Shown piece after piece: positions 23,273 to 32,895 of a stretch of 64,000 nt of DNA (positions are counted from its first letter, which is position 1; each line of letters opens with the position of its first letter). The notes under the pieces were generated by a model. The model saw only the letters and a program-made list of their open reading frames with translations. It had not been told where the DNA came from and did no database searches. Origin of the DNA: Mucilaginibacter sp. SMC90. GTDB lineage: Bacteria > Bacteroidota > Bacteroidia > Sphingobacteriales > Sphingobacteriaceae. The translations under genes and the position numbers were made by a program. The stretch covers positions 4,030,001 to 4,094,000 of the forward strand of contig NZ_CP094527.1 in assembly GCF_022811725.1 (NCBI RefSeq). Direction: 5' to 3'.

Positions 23273-24202
23273 TTAAAGAAATGTAACCTGCTGGCCTGAT
23301 TCAGCCCATGCATCAATCCCTCCCACTAAAGGGCGGATACGTTTCAGGCCAATTTTGCGTAATTTCTCTGCATATCTTGCAGCAGTTATTTCATTTGGAC
23401 ACGAGCAGTAAATAACGATTTCCTTGTGTTCTGCATATCGATCAGCAATATCATTAAGACTGTTGTCGTCGATAAGGATAGAGCCCGGTATGAATCCATT
23501 TCTTGTACGCTGATCTATCGGACGCGCATCAAGTATCACCGGAGTTGATTTGCCGCCAATTAATTCTATTAAATCATTAACAGTTACTCTGTCCGTTTCA
23601 AACTGTCTGATAAGGCGATAGCGTCGAAACCATTTGAATAACAGGTACAAGCCAAATAAAACGACTACAAAAACACCTCCCAGTTTACCATAACGATTTA
23701 ATGCAGAGATCAAACCGCCAACCTCATGCCGAAAAACCGCACCAAGCGCCACTGCCGCACCAAGGTACACAAGTGCTGCAATGGATGAAAAGAATACAAA
23801 CAATGTTACCCGCATTGCATAAACGCCGGCAACAACCGGTGCGAGTGTTGATAGCCCGGGAACAAATTTCACAATAGTTAATGCTGGCGCACCGTAACGT
23901 TCAAAAATATCACCGGTACTGCGAACACAAGTATCTGGTGAAATGGAAATTTTACATAATTTCCCGAGGATACCTGTTCCGTATCTCTTCCCTGCAAAAT
24001 ATAAGATGAGGTCTCCTATTAACGTGCCCAGTGATCCGGTCAAGATCAATACGATGATATTAGTTTCGGTTAGTGGCGTAACAGCGGTAGTTACGATCAG
24101 CACAGCAAATGCAGGTAATGGCAGCCCTATACTCTGTAAAAGCGTAATGAGAAACACCAACCAGAGCCCGTAGGTTTGTACTAAATCAACTAATGTATTC
24201 AT
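23273..24202 (-). CDS. DedA-family membrane protein fused to a rhodanese domain
   Basis: A 309-residue fusion. Residues 1-200 are a DedA/VTT membrane domain: hydrophobic N-terminus, GLPLPAFAVLIVTTAVTP, a central GDLILYFAGKRYGTGIL segment, and FVPGLSTLAPVVAG, the re-entrant motif of the family. DedA proteins are linked to phospholipid flipping and proton-motive-force maintenance. Residues 205-309 form a single rhodanese domain, with ARPIDQRTRNGFIPGSILID and a likely catalytic C266 in YCSCPNE. The rhodanese part lies on the cytoplasmic side if topology is as usual. This fusion is known in several phyla. The gene is alone. Confidence 0.9.
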   Translation of the reverse strand: MNTLVDLVQTYGLWLVFLITLLQSIGLPLPAFAVLIVTTAVTPLTETNIIVLILTGSLGTLIGDLILYFAGKRYGTGILGKLCKISISPDTCVRSTGDIFERYGAPALTIVKFVPGLSTLAPVVAGVYAMRVTLFVFFSSIAALVYLGAAVALGAVFRHEVGGLISALNRYGKLGGVFVVVLFGLYLLFKWFRRYRLIRQFETDRVTVNDLIELIGGKSTPVILDARPIDQRTRNGFIPGSILIDDNSLNDIADRYAEHKEIVIYCSCPNEITAARYAEKLRKIGLKRIRPLVGGIDAWAESGQQVTFL

Positions 24203-24446
24203 ACTGGAGCTGCAGCTAAGATAAGGTACTTAATTTTATTGATTGACGATATTTTGCCGATTAATCAATATTTGACATCAAAAGTACGAACTGAAACCAT
24301 TGTTCTTAAATTCGGCTGATTGGTTAATAGGTTAGCATATCGCACTCATTACTGCTTTTTAATCCAACTACCTGTTTATCTGCGATGTATAGTTTTCAAC
24401 CTGGTTACTGTAACGGATAGCTCAAATTTCGTGTCTTATCAGTACG

Positions 24447-25967
24447 ATGAAACAGAAATTTTTCCTTACGCTGCTTATTCTTTTTACAACTGTTATTGCC
24501 GCTTTTGCGCAGGATACGGTGCTACGCTCCCCTATTCACGGCAAACTGGATTCACTGCATTCAACAATCTTAAAACAGCAACGCCTAATCCAGGTGTTTT
24601 TGCCGTACGACTACAAACCGGGGGATAATAAAAAGTACGATGTGCTTTATGTGCTTGATGGTGGTAACTGGAATACAGGCCTCGTATCGCAAATACAGCG
24701 TTACGTGCAGGATCAGGGCTTTATGCCGCAAACCATCATTGTAAGTGTAATGGGGATAGACCGGAATGTAGAATTAACACCAACGCACCTGCCTAACTGG
24801 AAGGGTTCGGGAGGCGCTCCACAATTTCTGGCTTTCATAAAGAATGAGCTAATCCCTTTCATCAACCAGCACTACCCTTCTAATGGTGATAATACTTTGT
24901 GGGGGCATTCGCTCAGTGCCATGTTCACTATTTATGCGATGCTGAATGAGCCGGCGATATTCAAATCGTTTATTGCAGTTGATCCAAGCATGTGGTGGGA
25001 TAATTCGCTGGTAGCAAAAATGGCTGCTGAAAAACTCAAATCGCTACCGCTTACAAATACTACATTATATATTGCCGGGCGGATGGGAGAAGCGATGAAC
25101 GGAATGAAGATAGATACAATGGAAACTATCCTGAAACAATTTGCACCCGCAGGCTTAAAATGGAAAGTGCAACCGTACGATAAAGAGACACATAGCGCTG
25201 TGCGGTTTAAAGCTACCTATGACGGCTTAAAATTTACCTATGAAGGCATGACCCCAACACTGCTTTTTCACCCGATGAATGGAATTATACAAAAAGGTAA
25301 ACCAATTAAGTTGTATATTGACGGAGACACGACGGGTGTACATTATACGCTGGACGGCTCTACTCCGGCAGTCGGTTCGGCATTGGTTGCACAACAACAA
25401 ACGATCATTGCGCCAGGTACCGTTACTTACAGGGCTATGAGCAACAGGGCCCGTTATGATAAGGTCAGCACCGGCACTTTCACAGACGAAAAGCCCCCTG
25501 TGCCTGTAAAGAAAACCGGAAACTGGCAAAACGGAGGGTTCAGGTATGCTTACTATGAGGGCGACTGGTCTACCTTGCCTGATCTGAAAACGACGAAGCC
25601 TGTTAAAACAGGAATATTCAATAAAAACTTTAATTTGGACAGTCTGCCGCGCAAAAACCATTTTGCTTTGACCCTTGACGGTATGTTTGAGGCCAAAGAA
25701 GATGGATATTATATTTTCTTCCTTAATGCAGATAAAGGCTCCAGGCTGCTGATTGCCGGTAAACCCGTTATTGAATGGGATGGAGATTATAATAAACCTA
25801 CCTATTCTTATATCATTCCGTTAAAAAAAGGCTTTTTCCCTTTCCGTATTGAGTACCTGCACCAACGACAGGATTTCAGGCTGGAAACAGGTTATGTTCC
25901 GCCCTCAAAAATTGCCCACATGGATGCCGGGCCAATACCTTTTGACCTGGAGTACAGCAGGCAGTGA
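24447..25967 (+). CDS. Exported alpha/beta-hydrolase esterase with chitobiase-like and PA14 domains
   Basis: A 506-residue secreted protein. The signal peptide ends near residue 21 (IAAFAQ). The esterase-D-type alpha/beta-hydrolase domain covers about 30-275, with the nucleophile S155 in LWGHSLSAMF, DVLYVLDGGNW early in the domain, and a likely catalytic His in ETHSAVR. A small beta domain follows (about 280-355), with YTLDGSTPAVGS, a chitobiase C-terminal-like (CHB_HEX_C_1) feature. The C-terminus (about 365-495) looks like a PA14 carbohydrate-binding domain, with FEAKEDGYYIFFLNADKGSR and LIAGKPVIEWDG. The set suggests de-esterification of a carbohydrate at the cell surface or periplasm. It stands alone. 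Confidence 0.82.
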   Translation: MKQKFFLTLLILFTTVIAAFAQDTVLRSPIHGKLDSLHSTILKQQRLIQVFLPYDYKPGDNKKYDVLYVLDGGNWNTGLVSQIQRYVQDQGFMPQTIIVSVMGIDRNVELTPTHLPNWKGSGGAPQFLAFIKNELIPFINQHYPSNGDNTLWGHSLSAMFTIYAMLNEPAIFKSFIAVDPSMWWDNSLVAKMAAEKLKSLPLTNTTLYIAGRMGEAMNGMKIDTMETILKQFAPAGLKWKVQPYDKETHSAVRFKATYDGLKFTYEGMTPTLLFHPMNGIIQKGKPIKLYIDGDTTGVHYTLDGSTPAVGSALVAQQQTIIAPGTVTYRAMSNRARYDKVSTGTFTDEKPPVPVKKTGNWQNGGFRYAYYEGDWSTLPDLKTTKPVKTGIFNKNFNLDSLPRKNHFALTLDGMFEAKEDGYYIFFLNADKGSRLLIAGKPVIEWDGDYNKPTYSYIIPLKKGFFPFRIEYLHQRQDFRLETGYVPPSKIAHMDAGPIPFDLEYSRQ

Positions 25968-26122
25968 AATATTGTCACAACTTATCGCATTAAGGTTATT
26001 TCGATAAGCTTATTTATCTCTCAAAATGATGCTTCAGGATATTTATTAAGATAAACATTCTGATAGATAATGATAATGTGATGCACTAACAGATTACCGG
26101 CAACTGGAACAAGAAGGCAATA

Positions 26123-28681
26123 TCAATGCACAAGCTTTTGTGCCCGCATCACGTTATCTGCGCCCTGTAATAGCTTGCCCTTTAGTTTTGGGTTCAGGCG
26201 AGGATGGGCTTTGATATATAATTTAACCATCTCCGCCACTTCACCAGACTGGTAGTTTCCAAGTGTTACATTGATGAATGACTGAGGAAAAAAGATATCG
26301 CCGGTAGCTTGAATTTCTTCCAGGAGGCTCAAGCTTTGCGGAATGTATTTTATTGAGGCCGCCTGCCTTAGCGGATGATGGAGATACCCCAATGCGGATA
26401 ATACCCATGCTTCTTTCTCCCTGTTTTTACGTTCCTTTAAACTACTGAAAAAATTATCGCGTACCTTAACATCCGGCGACAAAGCCGGCATCAGAAACTC
26501 CAGCCGCATTTTGCGGTCATTGTTTTTAACGCGTTCTTCCTGGCGTTTCAACACCTGTGTAAGGGTGTCGCTCCGCAGGGCGATACCAAGGGCCATGCCG
26601 GTATAATCGTCTTCTGCCAATTTTACTCCATCAGGAGGTACCTGGCTTTCCCAGATGTCGCAGATGCGTTTTATAGCAGCCCGGCTTTGGTAAATATTTT
26701 GGTAAGCGCTGAAGAGTATTTTTTTATTATTTGCCGCAGATTGCTGCTCCATAGCATTCCACAGTAATTGTTCCAGCACCCCGGCGTGGGCGCTGCGCTT
26801 ATTAGGCGTACTGAACTCCCAGTAGAGGTTGGCAATATAAGCCGTTATCATACGGAGGTTGCTTTCCTCTTTTTCCAGGATAAGGCCATGCTCCAATAGT
26901 TCCATCAGCGCAGACGGGGTATATCCCGTCCCGTTCAGCATGTTTTCGTAAGCGTTGATATAAATGGCCGCCCTTTGAACCGGACTGTTTAAACCGAATA
27001 ATTGATCCTGCGTTAGATCTTTATTTACCGGAAACAATCCGTAACCCAGCCCGTTGGAATTATAAATAATGAACAGTGGCTTTGCATAGCCTACAGCACG
27101 CGGCAGCCTGACGGTTTGTGCATTCAGGTTTACAGGAATAATAACCTGATGATCTGCGTAAACCAGGGTAACATCGAATGCCTGCGGCCAGATCCTTTCC
27201 GCTCCCTGCTCCGGATGCTGGAAAATAGAAAAACTGCTGATCTTATCACCTGCAAACCGTATATCTGCCCCAATCACCGGCCTGCCCGTTTCGTTAACCC
27301 AAACCTTATTCCATGTGTTGAGTTTGGCTGTTGTGTGATGACTTAGGCAGGCAATCAATTCTGGCCAACCGGCATTTCCGTAAGTGTATTTCCGGAGGTA
27401 TTCGCGTATCCCGGCCTGAAAACTTTCCTCTCCCATTAATTGTTCTAACTGGCGCATCATAATGGGCGCTTTATGATAAATGATATTGCCGTACATAGAG
27501 CCCGCATCCTGGAGATTATCAAGCTGCTGGCGAATGGGATTGGCACCTTCCGTTCGGTCTACCGCATAGGCAGCGGGATAATGGTCCTGCAGGAATTTGA
27601 GGTTAAAAGTTTCGGTGCCCATCAGTTTCTGGGTTACTTTGTCGGCCATAAAATTGGCAAACACTTCCTTCATCCAAACATCGTTAAACCAACGCATCGT
27701 CACCATGTCGCCGAACCACATATGGGCGGTTTCGTGCGAGATCAGGTTAACCCGCGAAATAAGCTGTTCTTTCGTGGCAGTCTCGTCCAGGAAAAGGCTG
27801 GATGCTTTGTACTGTACCTCTCCCGGATGCTCCATCCCGCCGAACTGGAAATCAGGGATAGCAACAAAACCAATTTTCTGAAAAGGATAGCTGATCCCTG
27901 TCCACTTTTCAAGGAAATCGATAGCCTGACCATGCAGTTCAAAAATGCTGTCCCGGCTCAGTTTGATTTTCTGCTCATCCGTTTCGCGGTACAAAAACTC
28001 CATTTTACGACCGTTGTAATCCTGCTCTGTCCGGCTGTATTTGCCTGCTGTAAAAGAGAACAGGTAGGTTGGTAGTTGATCACTGGGCTTAAAATGGTAG
28101 GTTTTGTAAATTCCGTTAGCCAGTGAATCTTTCAACGCCCCGTTGGCCAGGACCTTCCACCCTTCCGGTACGCTCAATGTTAAGTCAAAAACTGCTTTCA
28201 GATCAGGCTGATCAAAGCAAGGAAAAACGGTTCGGGCATGATCAGGGACAAAAAGTGCGTACACATAATCCGCATTGCGGTTTAGCGAGGCATCACCTGC
28301 TGTAAAACCGATCTCAATATGATTGGAGCCTTTCCTCAGTGCCAGGGCAGCAATAAGAATATGCTCCTGCTCCAGGCTTATCTTTACCATATTGCCGTTA
28401 ACTTTAATGCTTTTAACCTGCTGTGCAGACCCTTTGAAGTCAATTTGTAGCGGTCTGGCAATATCCGACAACCTAAAATCGATCTCTACGTTGCCATCAA
28501 TAGGCTCTTTCCTTGCACCGGGTATTTTAAACGCTATGGTATATTTGATATCATGGACAATCGTTTTACGATACTGCGCTAAAGATAGCGGTACGCCCGG
28601 TTCAACAGGTGAATGGCTCTCCTGGGCTGAAACAAAAATTTGCGATAAGAGCATCGCGGCTACAGTAAAAAGTATTTTCAT
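26123..28681 (-). CDS. M1-family zinc aminopeptidase, exported
   Basis: An 852-residue protein with a signal peptide (to about residue 19). The N-terminal beta domain (about 30-220) precedes the gluzincin catalytic domain. The exopeptidase motif reads GGMEHPG (usually GGMEN) near 281. The zinc site is HETAH at 316-320, with the third ligand E339 in WMKEVFANF, 18 residues later as required. The C-terminal half is helical, as in ERAP-like or TRI-type enzymes. The enzyme removes N-terminal residues from peptides in the periplasm. The GGMEN-to-GGMEH change may alter N-terminus recognition. Its gene stands alone and is divergent from the ketopantoate-reductase-like gene. Confidence 0.92.
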   Translation of the reverse strand: MKILFTVAAMLLSQIFVSAQESHSPVEPGVPLSLAQYRKTIVHDIKYTIAFKIPGARKEPIDGNVEIDFRLSDIARPLQIDFKGSAQQVKSIKVNGNMVKISLEQEHILIAALALRKGSNHIEIGFTAGDASLNRNADYVYALFVPDHARTVFPCFDQPDLKAVFDLTLSVPEGWKVLANGALKDSLANGIYKTYHFKPSDQLPTYLFSFTAGKYSRTEQDYNGRKMEFLYRETDEQKIKLSRDSIFELHGQAIDFLEKWTGISYPFQKIGFVAIPDFQFGGMEHPGEVQYKASSLFLDETATKEQLISRVNLISHETAHMWFGDMVTMRWFNDVWMKEVFANFMADKVTQKLMGTETFNLKFLQDHYPAAYAVDRTEGANPIRQQLDNLQDAGSMYGNIIYHKAPIMMRQLEQLMGEESFQAGIREYLRKYTYGNAGWPELIACLSHHTTAKLNTWNKVWVNETGRPVIGADIRFAGDKISSFSIFQHPEQGAERIWPQAFDVTLVYADHQVIIPVNLNAQTVRLPRAVGYAKPLFIIYNSNGLGYGLFPVNKDLTQDQLFGLNSPVQRAAIYINAYENMLNGTGYTPSALMELLEHGLILEKEESNLRMITAYIANLYWEFSTPNKRSAHAGVLEQLLWNAMEQQSAANNKKILFSAYQNIYQSRAAIKRICDIWESQVPPDGVKLAEDDYTGMALGIALRSDTLTQVLKRQEERVKNNDRKMRLEFLMPALSPDVKVRDNFFSSLKERKNREKEAWVLSALGYLHHPLRQAASIKYIPQSLSLLEEIQATGDIFFPQSFINVTLGNYQSGEVAEMVKLYIKAHPRLNPKLKGKLLQGADNVMRAQKLVH

Positions 28682-29003
28682 GGCGGATTGCTAATATACA
28701 TTGTAGCATTATACCAGATGATGAATCCTAAATAAATATTAACCCGCATTTAGATTCGGAGATTCATACAAACACGCTCTTCTAAAATCTTTATGTAAGT
28801 ATTACTTAAAGGATTTGAAGAAGAAAACGGCTAATCCTACTTTTCACTAAATACTTTCGTTGCGCATTATTGAATTCTAAACCGATCTTACGCTTATAAA
28901 GCAATCAAAAACATCCAAGTGTTATGGCTAAAAACAACAAATCTGTATCTGTTTTAAACTAATTATTTCATGCAACTTTACAATTAACATATCATACGGT
29001 TAG
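28682..29003. other. Divergent promoter region
   Basis: About 320 AT-rich bases between two genes read outward. No gene or clear hairpin seen; it must hold both promoters. Confidence 0.5.
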
Positions 29004-29927
29004 ATGAAAAAAGATATGATCTATATTATTGGCTCCGGGGCAGTGGGTAAAGCGCTGGCGGTTTCTCTTCAACATCACGGCAAAAATGTCGTACTGCTCC
29101 GCGGAAGTATTGGCGATGGCCCTGCTTATACCGAAAATATCCGGGTATTAATGCCCGGCAAACCTGCACTTGAGGCTACGATCGAAGTGAGTACCCTTGA
29201 GCATTTCGCGCAGTTGAATGGAATTATTGTATTAACCAACAAATCGTACGGAAATCCCGGGATTGCTGAGCGACTTAAAAATAAAACAAAGAACTCACCA
29301 ATTGTGCTGCTGCAAAACGGACTGGGTATTGAGCAGGTGTTTCTACAAAACCAATTTCCCGAAATTTACCGTTGTGTACTTTTTATCACAAGCCAGGTTA
29401 ATCCGTCGGGCGAAGTTAGTTACAAACCGGTTAACATTTCTCCTATCGGAACGGTTAAAGCACATAACAGTTCACTGGCTGATGTAGTAAACGCACTGAA
29501 CTCCGATAATTTTCCGTTCAGGGCCGAGCCGCTGATTGAACCCGTGATTTGGAAAAAAGCTATTGTTAATTGTGTTTTCAATTCCATTTGTCCGCTGCTG
29601 GGTGTTGATAATGGTATTTTTAAACGGGACGATGCTGCACTGGGTATGGCAGGCAGGATTATCAGGGAGTGCCTGCTTATAGCCCAGGCAAAAGGCATTA
29701 ACCTGACCGAGAATGAGGTTACCGAAAGCCTTCTGACAATTAGTGAACTATCTAACGGTCAACTCATCTCAACCTTACAGGATATCAACAACCACAGAAA
29801 GACAGAAATTGACACGTTAAATTTCGCAATTGTAGCCATAGCAAAACAACTGGGCAAAGAAAATCTGGTTACGGAAACCCGGCTGCTGGGCGAATTGATC
29901 AAACTTAAATCAGATTTGAGCAGCTGA
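29004..29927 (+). CDS. Ketopantoate reductase-like protein (ApbA/PanE family)
   Basis: A 307-residue soluble NAD(P)H-dependent reductase. The N-terminal Rossmann motif IGSGAVGKALAVSLQHHG lies at residues 9-26; the dinucleotide-domain end has VLLQNGLGIEQ near 101. The C-terminal helical domain starts with VIWKKAIVNCVFNSI, where the conserved catalytic Lys and Asn of the family lie. The last part has TEIDTLNFAIVAIAKQLG, close to the usual substrate-binding region. Classic PanE makes pantoate for coenzyme A, but many paralogues act on other 2-keto acids. There is no pan gene cluster nearby, so I do not use the gene symbol. Confidence 0.87.
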   Translation: MKKDMIYIIGSGAVGKALAVSLQHHGKNVVLLRGSIGDGPAYTENIRVLMPGKPALEATIEVSTLEHFAQLNGIIVLTNKSYGNPGIAERLKNKTKNSPIVLLQNGLGIEQVFLQNQFPEIYRCVLFITSQVNPSGEVSYKPVNISPIGTVKAHNSSLADVVNALNSDNFPFRAEPLIEPVIWKKAIVNCVFNSICPLLGVDNGIFKRDDAALGMAGRIIRECLLIAQAKGINLTENEVTESLLTISELSNGQLISTLQDINNHRKTEIDTLNFAIVAIAKQLGKENLVTETRLLGELIKLKSDLSS

Positions 29928-30078
29928 GTTTTCTGCTGGTGAATGTCCCATGATCCGCCATTAATTTATATACCCTCATAAAAGATAATGTACCCGTCAC
30001 AGAAATAATGGGCATGGATATAATGGTTGGAAAAACCCATAACCAGCTCAAAGTACCGGCCAAAACCGCGCCGGGCAC
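29905..30078 (-). CDS. Possible small membrane protein or gene remnant (57 aa)
   Basis: A GTG at 30078 opens a frame ending TAA at 29905, overlapping the end of the reductase gene on the other strand by 23 bases. The product is hydrophobic: VPGAVLAGTLSWLWVFPTII then MPIISVTGTLSFM. Two membrane spans are possible. The open frame extends a few residues upstream (LRLLIAAL) to a TAA without a better start. It is about 45 bases downstream of the second PqiA-like gene on the same strand. It may be a real small gene or a remnant; I cannot decide. Confidence 0.25.
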   Translation of the reverse strand: MPGAVLAGTLSWLWVFPTIISMPIISVTGTLSFMRVYKLMADHGTFTSRKLSCSNLI

Positions 30079-30124
30079 GAGGGCGGCGATCAGTAATCTT
30101 AATTTTTATTGACCAAAGATTTAT

Positions 30125-31432
30125 TTATAACTGGTCATGGGGTGATACGCGTTTTAAAATGTAAGAAAGCAGCGCGGCAAACAGTACATAGCCTGCGAAA
30201 ATAAAGTATCCGGGTTGCAGCGAGGTACCGTTTGCTGTAATCACATTCAGGGATTCGCTGTGGATATTTAAACCGGAAAGCTGACTTTTAAGGATGCCAT
30301 TAAGCCCAATATATGTCATCAGCATGCCCACGATCATCACATCAGACATGTCCCATTTGCCAAGTTCGAAGGTCAGGTAGCGGACAACAACGTTGTGCGC
30401 CATCTTTTTCGGGCTAAGCACATAGATACCTTTGGCTATCAGGCGCAATAGTGGCAGTACCAGGATAAACAACAGGATGAGCGCGCCTACAATAATGGCA
30501 TCGGGCTTGGGTTGGGCGATCAGGGTTTCGACGATCCCTAAAATACTTTTGCTTTGATAAAACAGCACCTGGTTCTTAAACTCCACTTTGCCGTTCAGCA
30601 GTTCCAGGTCAAGCGACCGGATACGTGCGTCAACCTCAATTACCGGTACCAGGCTGCCTGTGGCCAGCATGACGAACGCAAACAACAATGCGAAAACGAA
30701 TAGCGGGGTTTGCAGGTGCACTTGTTTTCTCAGCGTAAACCAAAGTAGAAGAGCCGCTAAAACACAGCCAAGCATGATGCATACATACTGTATTAATTGT
30801 GTTTTAAGGGTACCGAGCCGTTGATCGATGTGCTGATTAAAAGCCACCGGGTCGGAAACCTGGTATTTTTTATAAACATATTTGGTTACCGCGTAATTGG
30901 CTACGCTCACGCTGTCATAAATCTGGCTGGTTAGCTGGTTAACCTTACTACCGGCAATATTTTTCAATCGCTTTTGGCTTTCGGGGCTGCTTATTTTAGC
31001 CACGATGGTTTTGGCGAAAGGCCTCACCTGTGCCTGTAGTTCGGCGGAATCCACAAGCGTATTAAAAGCCAGCTTTTTCAGTTTACCGCCTAATCCTTTT
31101 TGGGGTTGATTGATCTCTGCTACGGTTTTGCTAACCAACCCGTGCATTTCCTTTTCCACCATTATCAGTATATCTTTTTGCTGTGCTTTTGTGATATGGT
31201 AGTCCTGGATCTGGTTGCTCAGCACCTCGGTGATCCGGTCGCGCCACTGATCGATAGAGAATAGACCGAATGTCACGCTGTTGGATAAGGCATAATCTTC
31301 TTTAACCTGTTCGCGTTCGGCAGCAATTTTTGCCAGGAGGTAGCCCGAATAAGCAGCACCGGCTAATATTATGCTAAGCCCGGCAAGCATAATGATATTT
31401 AAAACGGTATATTTTCTTTTAGTGGCTGTCAT
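30125..31432 (-). CDS. PqiA-like membrane protein with large extracytoplasmic domain, copy 2
   Basis: A 435-residue membrane protein. TM1 is at about 13-33. A helical, charged region of about 180 residues (FSIDQWRDRITEVL, QQKDILIMVEKEM) likely lies outside the cytoplasmic membrane. The C-terminal part (about 215-430) has four predicted spans and resembles the PqiA domain, with the loop FKNQVLFYQSKSILGIVETL and FELGKWDMSDVMIVGMLMTY, close to the 'KWSMxDVFxVA' block of paraquat-inducible protein A. It ends LQPGYFIFAGYVLFAALLSY. PqiA partners MCE proteins in lipid transport in E. coli, but no MCE gene is present here. The ATG lies inside the end of copy 1 (14-base overlap). Confidence 0.75.
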   Translation of the reverse strand: MTATKRKYTVLNIIMLAGLSIILAGAAYSGYLLAKIAAEREQVKEDYALSNSVTFGLFSIDQWRDRITEVLSNQIQDYHITKAQQKDILIMVEKEMHGLVSKTVAEINQPQKGLGGKLKKLAFNTLVDSAELQAQVRPFAKTIVAKISSPESQKRLKNIAGSKVNQLTSQIYDSVSVANYAVTKYVYKKYQVSDPVAFNQHIDQRLGTLKTQLIQYVCIMLGCVLAALLLWFTLRKQVHLQTPLFVFALLFAFVMLATGSLVPVIEVDARIRSLDLELLNGKVEFKNQVLFYQSKSILGIVETLIAQPKPDAIIVGALILLFILVLPLLRLIAKGIYVLSPKKMAHNVVVRYLTFELGKWDMSDVMIVGMLMTYIGLNGILKSQLSGLNIHSESLNVITANGTSLQPGYFIFAGYVLFAALLSYILKRVSPHDQL

Positions 31433-32720
31433 GCGGGGTAATATATTTCAGGATGGTTGACAAGATCAGGCCGTATAGCACGAAACTGATAAAAATGATA
31501 TAGCCGGGCTGCAACGCTGTATTATTGGTGGTGATCAGCGTCAGGTCCTGCCCTCGGATATTAAGCATTGCGAGCTGTTTGTCAAGCAAACCGTTTAAGC
31601 CGATATAGGTCATCAGTATAGCAATTACAATCACATCGGCCATGCTCCATTTTCCTGATTGAAATGCGAAATACTTGATAATCCGGTTCTCGGCAACTTT
31701 CTTTTTGCTCAGCAAATGGATCCCGGTAGAAGTCAGTTTCATAACCGGGAAAAGGATACTGAAGCAAAGGATCAGGATGCCCACAGCAATGGAGTCAATT
31801 GCAGGTTGTTTCACCAGCACCTCCACTACCCCCAGGATACTCTTGCTTTCATAAAAAAGCACCTGGTCTTTAAACGAAACATGTTCACCCAGCAACATAA
31901 AATCAAGTGTTTTTATGCGGCAGTCCACTTCAATCATGGAGGCACTCAGCCCTATGGCAAGCAAGATGAAAGCAAACAGCAGGGACAGGATAAATAAGGT
32001 GCCGTGAAGTTCGGTTCGTTTGCGCAGTATCCACCATAAACCTAATACAACCAATATACAACCCAGCATTAAAAAGCAATAACGGTACATATCCACGCGG
32101 ATCTCTTGTAGCAGGCTGTCCAGTTTCTCGTTAAGTTGTTCTTTAGAATGAACCTGATATTTACGGTACATGCGGTCGAACAGGGTATGGTTGGCCCGTA
32201 GCGTGCTGTCCATGCTTTCGGTATGCTGCAACTGGGTGAACTTACCCATGGCCAGGTTGCTCAGTTTGTTTTTCTGATTGGGGTTATCTGCTTTGGCTAT
32301 GATCTTTCTTGCAAAATCAGGAACCTGTGCTTTGATCTTATCGGTTTTTACAAAAGTTTTTACGGCCAGTTTGCGGATTTTCCCGGCCAGGCTCTGGGGC
32401 TTCTTTTCTACCATGGCTTCGGCTTTGTTGATCAGCGCGTAAAGCACCGATTCCACTTCTGCCTGTAGTTCCTGCTTTTGCTTGGGTGTAAGCTTGAAAT
32501 GCTTTACCTGACGGTTCACAATGCCTGATACTTCATCCCGCCACTGATCTACAGATAAAAGCCCGTAAGATATATTATTGACGGTGGAATGGTCGAGTTT
32601 AATTGTCTCCTGCCGGGCAGAAAGGTCGTGCAGCCGGTAGCTGAAATACCCTTCCAGGCCAAGCAGGATTGATAGGCCGAGGATCAAGAATAGTTTCGGG
32701 AGATATTTTGGGTTAGCCAA
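31419..32720 (-). CDS. PqiA-like membrane protein with large extracytoplasmic domain, copy 1
   Basis: A 433-residue paralogue of the next gene, with the same layout: TM1 near 10-28, a charged helical extracytoplasmic region (LSVDQWRDEVSGIVNRQ, LTPKQKQELQAEVESVLYAL), then four spans of a PqiA-like domain. Shared blocks are SFKDQVLFYESKSILGVVEV, SGKWSMADVIVIAILMTYIG and LQPGYIIFISFVLYG. Shared position-by-position wording over the whole length shows a tandem duplication. Overlap with copy 2 suggests translational coupling and maybe a heteromeric complex. PqiA-like assignment rests on the C-terminal motifs; the N-terminal domain is not one I recognise. Confidence 0.75.
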   Translation of the reverse strand: MANPKYLPKLFLILGLSILLGLEGYFSYRLHDLSARQETIKLDHSTVNNISYGLLSVDQWRDEVSGIVNRQVKHFKLTPKQKQELQAEVESVLYALINKAEAMVEKKPQSLAGKIRKLAVKTFVKTDKIKAQVPDFARKIIAKADNPNQKNKLSNLAMGKFTQLQHTESMDSTLRANHTLFDRMYRKYQVHSKEQLNEKLDSLLQEIRVDMYRYCFLMLGCILVVLGLWWILRKRTELHGTLFILSLLFAFILLAIGLSASMIEVDCRIKTLDFMLLGEHVSFKDQVLFYESKSILGVVEVLVKQPAIDSIAVGILILCFSILFPVMKLTSTGIHLLSKKKVAENRIIKYFAFQSGKWSMADVIVIAILMTYIGLNGLLDKQLAMLNIRGQDLTLITTNNTALQPGYIIFISFVLYGLILSTILKYITPHDSH

Positions 32721-32895
32721 GACTTAAATGATAAAAACTGTTTGCATAATCATAGGTTCGGCCATTGTCCCTATAATATCATGCCATTCCTTTATAACGT
32801 TTAAAGCTGGGAGCCCCCTCCTGTTTTTGTACTTTTTCCCGGACAGGTATTATCGAAAAAACCTGGCAACCGCGTGACGTTATACTCTGACCGGT

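Noticed and set aside
27473..28075. 200-residue plus-strand frame
   Set aside because: Antisense to the M1 catalytic domain, whose zinc motif is intact.
30125..32720. MCE-type lipid transport operon
   Set aside because: No MCE domain or ABC-type partner is present; only the PqiA-like part is supported.
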